Counted from the first letter of the stretch, positions 25,063 through 34,440 are shown. The stretch: 37,597 bases of DNA from Verrucomicrobiota bacterium (GCA_038744685.1 JBCDMB010000027.1:1-37597); one strand, 5' to 3'. Numbers and translations are program-made. Notes: generated by a model not told the origin, from the letters alone.

Positions 25063-28000
25063 CTAGTGAGCGGCTGCACTTTCCTTTTCGCCCGGAAGCC
25101 CGTGTGATTCTCCCTGCTCGTTCGTGTGATCGTGCTCCCCGTGATGGACGTGATCGTCGTGCCCATCTTTGCCGTGGGAATCATGGCCATGCTCGTCGTG
25201 ATGATCGCCACCGTGACCGTAACGTTCTTCGTAATCAGCCCGCCCAAATGGATGGTCGTAACGGTATTTCTCCGGCATATCGGGATTCGGATTCCGCAAC
25301 TTCGCCAGATAAGTCGTGCGGGGACGAACATTCAAGTAACCGAAAACTGCATAATCCCGATCCGATTGCTTCTGTCGATACACTTCGGTGGTCGGATCGG
25401 ATATGTCGCCAAAGTAAACGGCCTGTGCAGGACATACCTGTTGGCAGGCGGTCTTGATCGTTCCATCGGGGACAAGGATATCGTCCGAGTTCTTCGCTTT
25501 CACCTTCTGGTTGATCTTCGCGGCTTCGATTCGTTGCACGCAATAAGTGCACTTTTCCATGACCCCGCGCATCCGAACCGTTACGTCAGGATTCTTCTGC
25601 AATTGGATCGTCTCAGGCGGGCCTGATGGACCCAGAGGTCCTTCATAGAAATGATCGATCGAACGTTTGTTCCAATCGAAAAAGTTGAAGCGGCGCACCT
25701 TATATGGGCAGTTGTTCGCGCAGTAGCGAGTGCCCACGCAACGATTGTAGGCCATCACGTTGAGGCCTTGCTCGTCGTGAACTGTCGCATTGACTGGGCA
25801 AACCGTTTCGCAAGGCGCCAGCTCGCAGTGGACACAGGACATTCCCTGGAAAGTCACTTGAACGTCCTCGGGTATCCCCGTGTCGTCCTCCTCCTGCGAA
25901 GCGAAATAGCGATCCAACCGCATCCAGTGCATCTCACGACCGCGAAGGACCTGGTCCTTACCAACGATTGGGATGTTGTTTTCGCTCTGGCAGGCAATGA
26001 TGCACGCGTTGCAGCCCGTGCAGAGGTTGAGGTCGATCGCCATCCCCCATTGCTGTGGTGCAGTAAACTCTGGAGTCTTGTAGGCAGATCCACCTTTCGG
26101 AATCTGTGTCGCCTTTTCCGCAAGAGGCATGTTCTTGTCGGCCCCGTAAATGGGAGGCGAGTGTGACTCCATCCCCATCTTACTAACGAAGTCCGGTTTT
26201 TTAGCGTATTCGGTGTTCGTTCCCTCACGAATAATCGCCCTGCCTTCCATTGACCAGTGTTCCTGGGTGTTGGCGAGTTCGTAAACCTCGTCGGTCAGTT
26301 GAATGGTGGCTCCAGTCGCCGACCACCGGGACTCGGTCATCATCGCAGGGTAGGTGCTAAACCCAGCACCTTGGCCAACCGGTCCGGTAATCTCCCTCCC
26401 AAAGCCGCAGGGAAGCACTACCGTGTAGTTGGAGAGGCCGGGAAGGACGTGAATAGGACCAGTGAGAGTCACTCCGTTCACCGTAAGATTTGCCACCTGC
26501 GCCTGTTCTTTCCCTCGTTTAAACGTGGAGGTATTTCGCTGGAGCTGACCAATGTCATTCATGACGGTCGAATCTGCAAAAATCTGTTCTCCTGAAGTTT
26601 CCTGGAGTTCCTTGGCAAGACGAGGACTGATCAAAATCGCGTTGTCCCATGTCAACTTGGTCATGGTGTCCGGACATTCCATCAACCAACCATTGTTGGC
26701 GTAGCGGCCGTCAAGCGTATGGCAGCTTGGCCGGAACAAAACGTTGAGATTCTTCGCCGAAGGGACCCCGACCGCAGGTGTTGGATTTGCCTGAAAGGCA
26801 CTGACGACCTCAGCTCCCCGAACGGTGGGGTCGACCTCATCAAACCCACTCTCCGGCAAAACACCGGTCGCGAGGAAGGTCCGGTAGCCCGCGAGATTTC
26901 CACCAGAGACTTTCGTGTAGGTCGCCTGAGCAATCTCGTAAGAGTCGACCATCTCATTGCCGCAGAGCCTTGCGAGCGCCTCCAACTCTCCTACCGACTC
27001 CATGAGTGGCTGGATCATGGGTTGGACCGGGACCAATGTCCCGTCTGCAGTCTCCCCATCTCCCCAGGACTCCAAGTAGTGGGGCAACAACAAGTGAGTT
27101 CCGGCCGACGCTGAAGTTTCGTCATTCCAATACCCGAATCGGACGACTTCGCCCGCCATTTGCTGAAGAAGCGGCCAATCGAGATTTGCTGGAGCATCGT
27201 AAACCGGGTTTCCACCGAAAATGAACAACTTCTTGATCTTACCTTCGCGCAGTTCCTCCGCCAGGTCACCAATCGAGGCCGCAGTGGGTTCCGGAATCTT
27301 GAGGAAGCGCTGTGTTTTACCCGGAGAATCTAGTAAGTCATTCACGAAGAAGCCGAGCCACTGGGTTGGAGCATCTGCATAAGGTGCCACAGCAACCAGC
27401 GCAGAGCCCTTATGGTCTGCCAGATCTTTCGCACAAGCAGCAACCCAGTCCAGAGGAAGATCCTCGTCGACCGTGAGGCCATTTACATATTCGGAAATTG
27501 TTGGGTCCGCGGTAAGTCCATGGCTCAGCAACTCCTTCGCCAGTGCGATTAGGAATGATTCATTCCGAGCCTCTTCGAGCCGGAGCCGGTGATCTGCCAT
27601 AGCTCCAGTGCACGAGAAATCTCCTTCTACGACATAGAGCCGGTTCATCCCGTAGGCTTCCTTAGGATCTTCAACACGACGTGCCTTGCTGAAGGAGAAG
27701 GTGGAGGCGGAAGAGTCAGGGTTCTTTCCGAGGAAATCACTGCCCACCGAAAGCACCCGCTTGGCCTGAGAGAAGTCATTTCTCACCCGTAAATGCTCGC
27801 CCCAATAGACATTGGCTGCAGATTCTGCCGCCGAGTAATCGAGTGGCTCATACTCAGCCCAAACAATCTGAGGGAACTTCTCCTTGATATCAGCAACAAG
27901 CGCTCGTCGGCTCGGAGAAGTACTTTTGTTGGCAAGCACTGCGAAGCCTTCTCCTCCAGTTTCTGAAAGTTCCGCGGAATACTGTGCAAGCAAATCCTGC

Positions 28001-28506
28001 ACCGCCGCGCGGTCCATGGTCCGCCCTCCTTTGCTGTTTCTCTTCGCCCGCGCCGGATCATAAAGATCAAGCACACTCGCCTGAGTGAAGCCGTCGGTCG
28101 CACCCGCACTTGGAATGTAGCTCGGGTTGCCTTCGATCTTCGTTGGACGCACTTGGTGCGTCTCAACAATCAGCGGAGTATTTTCCCAAGGCCCTGGAGA
28201 GGATGAGGTGTAATACTGCGGGACTCCGGGAATGATGTTTTCGGGCTGCCGAACATAGGGTAAAATTTCATGAACCGGCCGACGACAACCTGTGAGACCC
28301 ACTCCAGCCAAACCAAAAGAGGCCGCCATAATTTTTAGGAAGTGACGACGGTTCACCCCATTCAGTTCCGAAGCGCCCTGCGGGAACTCCCTCTGTGCCC
28401 ACTCGCGGAATGCTGGTGTATCCGCCAAGTCGTCCAGGCTCTTCCAGTAACGTGAACCGCTCTTGCCGTTGAAGCCGGCGAAATCCTTCTTCATTTCTTC
28501 GCTCAT
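25063..28506 (-). CDS. actB: Alternative Complex III subunit ActB (molybdopterin-like and Fe-S fused)
   Basis: ActB is the large peripheral subunit: an N-terminal domain resembling molybdopterin oxidoreductases, without cofactor in characterised ACIII, joined to a C-terminal ferredoxin domain with three [4Fe-4S] and one [3Fe-4S] cluster. From the ATG at 28506, which overlaps the actA stop as ATGA, it has 1147 residues. A twin-arginine signal NRRHFLKIM (Arg53-54) is followed by a lipobox-like LTGC with Cys74. Cluster motifs start at about residue 828 ([12 protein letters not shown]), then [30 protein letters not shown] and CQQVCP. The last 50 residues are exceptionally His/Asp rich (14 His), which is not general in the family. 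A frame extending to 28548 is not needed. Confidence 0.97.
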   Translation of the reverse strand: MSEEMKKDFAGFNGKSGSRYWKSLDDLADTPAFREWAQREFPQGASELNGVNRRHFLKIMAASFGLAGVGLTGCRRPVHEILPYVRQPENIIPGVPQYYTSSSPGPWENTPLIVETHQVRPTKIEGNPSYIPSAGATDGFTQASVLDLYDPARAKRNSKGGRTMDRAAVQDLLAQYSAELSETGGEGFAVLANKSTSPSRRALVADIKEKFPQIVWAEYEPLDYSAAESAANVYWGEHLRVRNDFSQAKRVLSVGSDFLGKNPDSSASTFSFSKARRVEDPKEAYGMNRLYVVEGDFSCTGAMADHRLRLEEARNESFLIALAKELLSHGLTADPTISEYVNGLTVDEDLPLDWVAACAKDLADHKGSALVAVAPYADAPTQWLGFFVNDLLDSPGKTQRFLKIPEPTAASIGDLAEELREGKIKKLFIFGGNPVYDAPANLDWPLLQQMAGEVVRFGYWNDETSASAGTHLLLPHYLESWGDGETADGTLVPVQPMIQPLMESVGELEALARLCGNEMVDSYEIAQATYTKVSGGNLAGYRTFLATGVLPESGFDEVDPTVRGAEVVSAFQANPTPAVGVPSAKNLNVLFRPSCHTLDGRYANNGWLMECPDTMTKLTWDNAILISPRLAKELQETSGEQIFADSTVMNDIGQLQRNTSTFKRGKEQAQVANLTVNGVTLTGPIHVLPGLSNYTVVLPCGFGREITGPVGQGAGFSTYPAMMTESRWSATGATIQLTDEVYELANTQEHWSMEGRAIIREGTNTEYAKKPDFVSKMGMESHSPPIYGADKNMPLAEKATQIPKGGSAYKTPEFTAPQQWGMAIDLNLCTGCNACIIACQSENNIPIVGKDQVLRGREMHWMRLDRYFASQEEDDTGIPEDVQVTFQGMSCVHCELAPCETVCPVNATVHDEQGLNVMAYNRCVGTRYCANNCPYKVRRFNFFDWNKRSIDHFYEGPLGPSGPPETIQLQKNPDVTVRMRGVMEKCTYCVQRIEAAKINQKVKAKNSDDILVPDGTIKTACQQVCPAQAVYFGDISDPTTEVYRQKQSDRDYAVFGYLNVRPRTTYLAKLRNPNPDMPEKYRYDHPFGRADYEERYGHGGDHHDEHGHDSHGKDGHDDHVHHGEHDHTNEQGESHGLPGEKESAAAH

Positions 28507-29156
28507 CGGTGGCATCCGGAACAAGACTCCGGCGGGTTGACTTTCCAATGCTGCACCAGCTCTTCACCCATCGCTAGCTGCGCTTCCTCCGACTCCGGCT
28601 TCCATGCCAGATCGTAAACCTTATCAACCGGGCGGATATACTTCTCCGGCTCGCGGTGACACTCGAGACAGAACGCCATCGAAAGAGACTTCGCATGGTA
28701 AACTACTTCCATCTCGTTCACCTCACCATGACACTCCACACAGCTGATTCCACGATTCACGTGAACCGCATGGTTGAAATACACGTAATCGGGCGCCTTG
28801 TGAACTCTTACCCATGGAATGGATTCGTCATTCGCCCAACTGTTCCGAACGGGTTCCAACGCAGGGGCGTCAGTAGCGACCATACTGTGGCACGACATAC
28901 AGGTGTTCGTCCCGGGAACGTTCGAGTGCTCTGAGCGATCAACGAACGTGTGGCAATAACGACAGTCCATCCCCAGCTGGGTCACATGAAGGTCGTGGCT
29001 AAAAGCTACCGGCTGAACCGGAGCATAACCTACCCGGGTCCACTTGGGCGTCGCGTAGTAGGTAATCGCAGCGACAACCGCACCGACGACCAGTAAGACG
29101 CAGCCAGCGACCCGGAGCGGTGCCCGGTTGATCCATGAAGGGAAGATATTCGCCAT
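28503..29156 (-). CDS. actA: Alternative Complex III pentahaem cytochrome c subunit ActA
   Basis: ActA is the multihaem cytochrome subunit that gathers electrons from ActB. The 217-residue protein has an N-terminal membrane anchor (residues 15-35) and five haem c attachment sites: CRYCH (65-69), CMSCH (86-90), CVECH (139-143), CLECH (163-167) and CSGCH (212-216). Additional His residues in FSHDLHVTQ and FNHAVHVNRG fit as distal ligands. Five haems match the characterised complexes. It starts 6 bases after a small exported ORF and overlaps actB by four bases. Confidence 0.96.
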   Translation of the reverse strand: MANIFPSWINRAPLRVAGCVLLVVGAVVAAITYYATPKWTRVGYAPVQPVAFSHDLHVTQLGMDCRYCHTFVDRSEHSNVPGTNTCMSCHSMVATDAPALEPVRNSWANDESIPWVRVHKAPDYVYFNHAVHVNRGISCVECHGEVNEMEVVYHAKSLSMAFCLECHREPEKYIRPVDKVYDLAWKPESEEAQLAMGEELVQHWKVNPPESCSGCHR

Positions 29157-29162
29157 CTAACG

Positions 29163-29345
29163 CTACCGTAACTCTCCAGGAGAATCTATCCGGAAACCCT
29201 TCTCCGATCGGGTAACAGTTCGCGACGGTCTGCGAAAGAAGTTGCTGGCGTTATTTTCCGAAACTGGTTTGTCCGCTGTCCTCGGGGAAGCGGACGCTCG
29301 GGTGCCCATGCAGAAAGCTGCTATTGCCGCTACCGTGCGACCCAT
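29163..29345 (-). CDS. Possible small exported protein leading the act operon
   Basis: A 60-codon frame from the ATG at 29345 starts with a signal-like segment (MGRTVAAIAAFCMGTRASA) with an AxA-type cleavage point, then about 40 polar residues without a recognised motif. A TTG six codons earlier (29363) is an alternative start. It ends 6 bases before actA on the same strand, so it would be co-transcribed. It could be a leader gene whose translation affects actA; there is no homology I can name, and it may be non-coding. Confidence 0.35.
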   Translation of the reverse strand: MGRTVAAIAAFCMGTRASASPRTADKPVSENNASNFFRRPSRTVTRSEKGFRIDSPGELR

Positions 29346-29395
29346 AAATGTAGACCGTTTCAATTCCTGGAAATTCTTTTGTGGTGTGACTCAAT

Positions 29396-29421
29396 AAAAA
29401 GCTTCTCCCGGAAGAGAAGCT
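29396..29421 (-). terminator. Rho-independent terminator-like hairpin (minus strand)
   Basis: The minus strand reads AGCTTCTC, six-base loop, GAGAAGCT, then TTTT. The perfect 8-bp stem plus T-run fits an intrinsic terminator. It lies 214 bases after the histidine kinase stop and just before the act operon, so it can end the regulator transcript or act as an attenuator. The AT-rich span 29422-29634 also contains the palindrome AAAAATTC/GAATTTTT (29483-29500) and is a likely promoter area, but I place no boxes. Confidence 0.65.
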
Positions 29422-29634
29422 GTTCTCATTTCGTTCTCAAAGACTACGAAGTAGCTATCCCCCGAATCAATATTTTTTGTTCAAAAATTCTTGAATTTTT
29501 AGCGATTGAGATTCATTCTTAATAAGGTTTTGTATTTAATAATTTAATACAGCTAAGTAGTGAAGCTACTAGGGCATTCTGTAAGGCGAAAACGCTTCTC
29601 TGCGGAGTTAATAGATTAGTTCCGAACTCCAAAT

Positions 29635-31086
29635 TTACAGCGGTAACCACAACTCAAAAGTCGTTCCTGAGGCGTCGGAAGATACTAGCTTCAAATCGCC
29701 TCCTTGAATTCGGGCGAACTCACGTGAGAGGCTCAGGCCCAGTCCCAGTCCCTCTTTGGATCCCCGTGTAGGATCCGCCCTCGTAAACCGATCAAAGATT
29801 CCATCTATGGCTCTCTCGGGAATTGGGGATCCCGTGTTTTCGACAGTCAGGTGAACTCCCTTTCGATCCCTTTTGATCGTCACCGTAACCTTGCCTCCGC
29901 TCCGGTTATAACGCCCAGCGTTGTTAGTGAGGTTTAGCAATACCTGTCGGGTGAGAGAACGGTCGGCTTCCAGGTGAAGTGGACCTTCCGCAATCAACGA
30001 AAAACGGATCTCCGGAAAGACCTCTCTCATTTCGGACACCACTTCTTTTGTAAGCTCAACAAAATCAAAACCCTCGTTGTCAGGATGCAGCGCCCCCCCA
30101 TCAATCCGCGCAAGAAGATGAAGCTTGCGCACAATGTCCCGAAGCCTGGCAATCTCGTCTGCAAGTTCACCCATTGCATTCTGTTCTGAAGAGCCATCCT
30201 CCGCGGAGGCCAAAGCCTCCTCCACCTTTCCGGTAAGGACTGTCAGCGGAGTATTGAGCTCATGTGCTGCGTCCTGCCCAAAACGTTTTGCCTGGGAAAA
30301 ACTCTGCTCCAAGCGCCCAAGCATGCTGTTGAAAACATCGATTAGCTCGCGGAACTCTCTCTCCACACCTTCAGTCGCAATGCGCTTACCGAGATCTTCT
30401 GCGGTGACTTCTCCTGCGACTTCGGTCAGTCGATGAATCGGCCTCATCGCCCGTGAGGATAAAAACCAGGCTCCTGCCGCCACCAAACCGAGCGCAATCG
30501 GCGCCGCTAGCAACAGAACCGATACCAATTCTCCCATCGGCCCGCGAACCTTCTCTTCCGAGAAACCGAATAGAGCCACTCCATCGACACTCTTTACCCC
30601 CGCAACGGTCCAACCATCTACAGGATCGTTTTTAGGAAGAATTCGAACGTTAGGCCGTCCTGACCTTGGATCCGGAGGACCGCCTTCCCGAATCGGCCGG
30701 TTACGCGAATCGAAAACCGAAAAGGGAAGTTCCTCTACGGCGCGATTCAGGGTTCCAGTTTTTTTCGTGGGCCATTCCGGTCCAAACACCCATCGATCTG
30801 ATTCCGTGCGCACCGCATACACGGCTCCAAACTGTTCGAGGCGGGCAAGTAGCCTCGCACTCAGCCGGTCTGCTATCGGTCCCCCTCGCTGGGAAATCAG
30901 TCGCAGGATGGCGGGACCCGCTTGTCCAGTGATCGTTTCCAGTTCCCGCTCCAAGTTGCGTTGCAACTCCCTCTGGTAAAACCCCATCGAAAGAGCCGCA
31001 AAGCCAATCAATCCAACTGCGGCAAGAACCATTGAAAAAAAGACCATTCGGATCCGAAACGATCCTCCTGCCCAAAGACTCTTCAC
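29635..31086 (-). CDS. Sensor histidine kinase (HAMP, HisKA, HATPase)
   Basis: This membrane kinase would phosphorylate the OmpR-type regulator encoded just upstream. The chosen GTG at 31086 overlaps the regulator stop (GTGA) and gives 483 residues. It has a first membrane helix (about 13-35), a periplasmic sensor of about 120 residues, a second helix (LLLAAPIALGLVAAGAWFL) leading into a HAMP domain, the H-box AAHELNTPLT near residue 270, the N-box NLTNNAGRYN near 390 and the G-box GLGLGLSLSREF near 450. The layout is close to CusS/QseC type sensors, but the periplasmic ligand is unknown. A longer frame to 31137 lies within the regulator gene. Confidence 0.95.
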   Translation of the reverse strand: MKSLWAGGSFRIRMVFFSMVLAAVGLIGFAALSMGFYQRELQRNLERELETITGQAGPAILRLISQRGGPIADRLSARLLARLEQFGAVYAVRTESDRWVFGPEWPTKKTGTLNRAVEELPFSVFDSRNRPIREGGPPDPRSGRPNVRILPKNDPVDGWTVAGVKSVDGVALFGFSEEKVRGPMGELVSVLLLAAPIALGLVAAGAWFLSSRAMRPIHRLTEVAGEVTAEDLGKRIATEGVEREFRELIDVFNSMLGRLEQSFSQAKRFGQDAAHELNTPLTVLTGKVEEALASAEDGSSEQNAMGELADEIARLRDIVRKLHLLARIDGGALHPDNEGFDFVELTKEVVSEMREVFPEIRFSLIAEGPLHLEADRSLTRQVLLNLTNNAGRYNRSGGKVTVTIKRDRKGVHLTVENTGSPIPERAIDGIFDRFTRADPTRGSKEGLGLGLSLSREFARIQGGDLKLVSSDASGTTFELWLPL

Positions 31087-31802
31087 CGCACAAATCGGTA
31101 TCCGACTCCCCGAACCGTTTCGATCGAGTCGCGGCATCCATCGCCAAGGTGCTGCCGGAGCTTTTTCACATAGACATCAACCAAATTCGTCTGCGGATCA
31201 AAATCGTAATCCCAAACGCGATCCAAAATTTGGGTCCGGGTAAAAACCCTCCCCGGTGAGCGAACCAAAAGTTCCAGCAAAGAAAACTCCCTCCCCGTAA
31301 GATCCACTGCCTCTCCGTTTACCGAAACCTCCCGTGTCGCAACATTCATGCGAACTGGACCGGACTCGATCACGTTCAAGTGATCCCCCTGGGCTCGTCG
31401 GCAAACAGCCCTCAACCGAGCAATCAGCTCATCTACATGGAATGGCTTAGGGAGGTAGTCATCGGCTCCCAGATTGAGTCCTTCAACCCTCTCATCCCAC
31501 TCTCCCCTTGCCGAGGCGATCAATACCGGCAGGTTTACTCCTTCCCGGCGAATCGCCCTAAGAAGGCTCAAACCATCTTTCCCCGGAACCATGATGTCGA
31601 AAACCGCTCCATCATAGGATCTCGACCGCAAAAGTTGATAGGCTTCATCGCCATCACCCACTGCATCGACAACAAACCCGTTCTCCCTCAGAGCCTTGAC
31701 CACCCAATCGCGGATCTTCTGTTCGTCTTCTACGAGGAGGATTTTCACAAACGGATGGTTACCATTTTCAGCACGAAGCCGCAATGAAACGGTCCTTTCC
31801 AT
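31083..31802 (-). CDS. OmpR/PhoB-family response regulator
   Basis: The 239-residue regulator has a receiver domain with acidic pair ED (25-26), phosphoacceptor Asp69 (VFDIMVPGKDG), a Ser at 97 where Thr is usual (ASARG), and Lys119 (LPKPF). Its C-terminal winged helix includes LTGREFSLLELLVRSPGRVFT, LVDVYVKKLRQHLG and TVRGVGYRF. It binds promoter DNA as a dimer after phosphorylation. Start choice is open: ATG at 31802, or a GTG at 31748 that begins directly at KILLVEDE. It is translationally coupled to the kinase and divergent from the EF-hand gene, a possible target. Confidence 0.95.
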   Translation of the reverse strand: MERTVSLRLRAENGNHPFVKILLVEDEQKIRDWVVKALRENGFVVDAVGDGDEAYQLLRSRSYDGAVFDIMVPGKDGLSLLRAIRREGVNLPVLIASARGEWDERVEGLNLGADDYLPKPFHVDELIARLRAVCRRAQGDHLNVIESGPVRMNVATREVSVNGEAVDLTGREFSLLELLVRSPGRVFTRTQILDRVWDYDFDPQTNLVDVYVKKLRQHLGDGCRDSIETVRGVGYRFVR

Positions 31803-31924
31803 TCATGAATTTTTTTTCATCTACCCTACCGCTTAGCTTCATCAAAGCATGGTTTTCTTAGGGTCTACAGACGGGAACAACCCAAACCACCCACGATCAG
31901 ATCACACACCATACATTCGATACA

Positions 31925-32317
31925 ATGAAAACAAAATACATCCTACTATCCTCACTATTCCTCGCTTTCACAGCAGCTTTGTCCGCACAATCCGCGGAAA
32001 AGGAAGAAAGAGAGAAGCCAACCCCCGAGGGAATGCTCGAAAAGTTCGACGCCAACAATAGCGGTGCTCTCGAGCTCAACGAAATCGAAACCGCCTTTGA
32101 AGAGCGTAAGGCGAAAATAGAAGAGCGCATCCAAAAGATGAAAGAACGTCGCCAAGAACGGGGCGGTCCAGAAGAGCGAGCCTCGATGGTAATCGAAAGA
32201 TTCGATATCGACGGAGATGGAAACCTGAGCGAAGAGGAAATCGTCGAGATGTTCTCCACAATGAAGGAAAAAGGCCCTCGCGGAAAAGGCGGTAGAGGCG
32301 GTCCTCCCCAAGAGTAG
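31925..32317 (+). CDS. Small secreted EF-hand protein
   Basis: The 130-residue protein has a signal peptide (MKTKYILLSSLFLAFTAALSA) and two calcium-binding loops: residues 42-53 (DANNSGALELNE) and 94-105 (DIDGDGNLSEEE), both with the Asp at position 1 and Glu at 12. Between them is a charged helix (KAKIEERIQKMKERRQER) and the tail is Gly/Arg/Pro rich. It probably binds calcium in the periplasm or outside. The gene is monocistronic with a strong terminator, and divergent from the two-component genes, 122 bases between starts. Confidence 0.9.
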   Translation: MKTKYILLSSLFLAFTAALSAQSAEKEEREKPTPEGMLEKFDANNSGALELNEIETAFEERKAKIEERIQKMKERRQERGGPEERASMVIERFDIDGDGNLSEEEIVEMFSTMKEKGPRGKGGRGGPPQE

Positions 32318-32365
32318 TCTTCCAAAAATAAGATATCCTCGGATTAACCAAGAAGGATACTATTC

Positions 32366-32395
32366 AAGCCCGGGCCTAGTGGTCCGGGCTTTTTT
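32366..32395 (+). terminator. Rho-independent terminator after the EF-hand gene
   Basis: An 11-bp stem (AAGCCCGGGCC with GGTCCGGGCTT, one G:U pair, four-base loop TAGT) is followed by a T-run on the plus strand. This is a textbook intrinsic terminator, about 50 bases after the EF-hand stop. Confidence 0.92.
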
Positions 32396-32549
32396 GTGAT
32401 CAGACGGTGCTTTAGAAAAAGGGTTGGGTGTAGGCTCGGGCAAGCCAAGCCTTCAGTGAGAAGACCTCTGCCTGCGAACACCCCACTCGTCTCTCTTCCC
32501 CATTTTCCCTCGCCATCTTTCGCAGCTCCGACTATCCGTCCACTCTTTC

Positions 32550-33341
32550 ATGAACGATAAGCTCACCGAGATTATGGTCCACAAGCGTCGTGAGGTCGCG
32601 GATCGGGAACGACCCGTTCGCGAGGATGAATTGCGTAGGCTGGCCGGACCCAAAACCGACCGCTTACGTGACGCTCTCCGCGACAGTGAAGAACTGGCCG
32701 TGATTGCAGAAATCAAACGGAAGTCTCCTTCAGCGGGAAATATTTCAGCATCCCTCGACTCCTCCGAACAGGCCCGCAAATACGTCAACGGCGAGGCGGA
32801 TGGTCTCTCCATTCTGACCGATGAAAAATACTTCGGAGGTTCTCTCCGCGATCTATGGGAGGTGGTTGAGTTCCTGCGGGATCACAGCCGAATGACCCCT
32901 TGTCTGCGCAAGGACTTCATGGTGAGTCCGATTCAAGTGCTCGAGGCCGCAGAGGCGGGGGCGTCCGCCATTCTACTCATCGTTCGTGCACTTTCCGCGG
33001 AAGAGTTGAAAACCCTGCGCGCTGCTGCTGATCTGGCAGGACTGGACAGCTTGTATGAAGTTCATTCTCAAGAGGAGCTCGACAAGGCACTGTCACTCGA
33101 CCCCAAAATTCTCGGAGTCAACAACCGCGATCTTTCCCGATTTGTAACTGACCTGGCGATCTCGGAGACCCTTATCCCTCAAGTCCCCGATAGCATTGTC
33201 ACCGTAAGCGAATCGGGGATATTCACTCCTGAGGATGCAGCCCGTGCCCGCGAGTCGGGAGCCGATGCAATTCTCGTTGGCGAAGGACTTATGCGAGCAA
33301 AGGATCCGGCTGCCTTGATCCAGGAATTCAAACAGGCCTGA
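32550..33341 (+). CDS. trpC: Indole-3-glycerol phosphate synthase
   Basis: TrpC closes the ring of carboxyphenylaminodeoxyribulose phosphate to indole-3-glycerol phosphate in tryptophan synthesis. The 263-residue TIM barrel carries VIAEIKRKSPSAGNIS (catalytic Glu/Lys), LSILTDEKYFGG, LRKDFMVSPIQVLEA, LGVNNRDLSRFVTDL, VSESGIFTPEDA and ILVGEGLMRA, all family motifs. It is followed 16 bases later by rsmA on the same strand. No other trp gene is in the window. Confidence 0.97.
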   Translation: MNDKLTEIMVHKRREVADRERPVREDELRRLAGPKTDRLRDALRDSEELAVIAEIKRKSPSAGNISASLDSSEQARKYVNGEADGLSILTDEKYFGGSLRDLWEVVEFLRDHSRMTPCLRKDFMVSPIQVLEAAEAGASAILLIVRALSAEELKTLRAAADLAGLDSLYEVHSQEELDKALSLDPKILGVNNRDLSRFVTDLAISETLIPQVPDSIVTVSESGIFTPEDAARARESGADAILVGEGLMRAKDPAALIQEFKQA

Positions 33342-33357
33342 CGATTGGCCGTCCCTG

Positions 33358-34176
33358 ATGGCCTTTGACTCCCCTACCCGTATTCGTGAAACGCTTCACG
33401 AGTTGGGCATCCAACCACGAAAGAAACTGGGACAAAACTTTCTCTGCGACCGAAACTGGATCGAGAAGATTGTTTCCAATCTTACCACTGAAAGTCCATT
33501 GGTAGAAATCGGACCGGGCTTGGGAAGCCTTACTCTCGCCGCGCACGACCTAGGCTCAACCATCCATGCAATTGAAGTGGACCCGATTCTTTGTAACCAC
33601 CTAAGGGCAATCCTGCCCGGTCAACGCTTCCACCTGGTCGAAGGCGATGCTGTCGAGCACCCAACTGCACAAGTCGATAATGCTGAAAAGCCGTTCCAAC
33701 TTCTTTCAAACCTACCCTTCGCGATCACTTCACCTTGGTTTGGAGAGTTGCTCGTCTCAGGCCAACCACTACCCAAAACCCTCTTCCTGATTCTACAGAA
33801 AGAGGGTTTTGAGCGAGTGAACGCCGATGTGGGCGACAAGGGTTATGGACCCGTGGCGATTCGTATGAGCCTCGCCTACAAATGCTGTGAGCAACATCGA
33901 ATCCCAAAGACCTCATTCTATCCTCAGCCGGGAGTTGATTCCGTCTTCGCGATTTGGCACCTCCGTGAAAACCCCCGCCTACTCACTCGCCATCAAGCCA
34001 ACCTGTTACGAGACCTGTTCCAGAACCGCCGCAAGATTCTTCGTCATGCCTTTCGGAAATTCGTCGCCCCCGACAAACGCCACGACTGGGAAGAACACCT
34101 GAGCACTCACAGCTTCTCGGAGACCAATCGAGCCGAAGAAATACCACCCGAAGTTTGGTGGAACTTACTCCAATGA
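33358..34176 (+). CDS. rsmA: 16S rRNA (adenine(1518)/(1519)-N6) dimethyltransferase
   Basis: RsmA (KsgA) dimethylates two adjacent adenines in the helix-45 loop of 16S rRNA using SAM. The 272-residue protein has the start signature RKKLGQNFLCD, the SAM motif LVEIGPGLGSLTLA, the acidic ribose contact AIEVDP, the catalytic motif NLPF (NLPY in most members) and a C-terminal helical domain (LLRDLFQNRRKILRHAFRKF). It is the second gene after trpC, then a minus-strand tRNA-Gln follows. Confidence 0.96.
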   Translation: MAFDSPTRIRETLHELGIQPRKKLGQNFLCDRNWIEKIVSNLTTESPLVEIGPGLGSLTLAAHDLGSTIHAIEVDPILCNHLRAILPGQRFHLVEGDAVEHPTAQVDNAEKPFQLLSNLPFAITSPWFGELLVSGQPLPKTLFLILQKEGFERVNADVGDKGYGPVAIRMSLAYKCCEQHRIPKTSFYPQPGVDSVFAIWHLRENPRLLTRHQANLLRDLFQNRRKILRHAFRKFVAPDKRHDWEEHLSTHSFSETNRAEEIPPEVWWNLLQ

Positions 34177-34188
34177 AGCGCTGACCAC

Positions 34189-34262
34189 TGGCAGCCCGGC
34201 AGGGATTTGAACCCCGACAAACTGAACCAGAATCAGTTGTGCTACCATTACACCACCGGGCT
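34189..34262 (-). tRNA. tRNA-Gln (anticodon CTG)
   Basis: The minus strand folds as acceptor AGCCCGG with CCGGGCT, D arm GTGT/GCAC, anticodon stem ACTGA/TCAGT with loop TTCTGGT, T arm CGGGG/CCCTG with TTCAAAT, discriminator G and encoded CCA. Anticodon CTG reads CAG (Gln). The weak first acceptor pair is usual for tRNA-Gln. Confidence 0.95.
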
Positions 34263-34409
34263 AGAAACCGGGAACAAAGCCAAGACTCTTTCGAAAAGTC
34301 AAGGATGCGGGTTTTACGCTGGAGCAAAGAAAACTTCCGATTTCGGGAGGCTCAATCGCGCTCAGACTAAACTGAACACAGCACTCTAGAAAATCCCTTA
34401 ATTTTCTTG

Positions 34410-34440
34410 AAAAGCAAAAAATATGCGTATTATTGCTTTT
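34410..34440. promoter_or_regulatory. Candidate operator palindrome at the XRE-cupin start
   Basis: Outer arms AAAAGCAA (34410-34417) and TTGCTTTT (34433-34440) flank an inner symmetric AATA-TGCG-TATT. The palindrome covers the first possible start codon (34423), so it could be a site for negative autoregulation by the XRE regulator. This is a positional inference. Confidence 0.5.

Noticed and set aside
25066-25215. The His/Gly/Asp-rich 3' end of actB considered as a tandem DNA repeat or CRISPR-like array
   Set aside because: The bases are imperfect codon repeats encoding a His-rich tail; there are no spaced identical units.
33983-34327. 114-residue minus frame across tRNA-Gln and the rsmA 3' end
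   Set aside because: It includes the tRNA-Gln gene and the antisense of rsmA.
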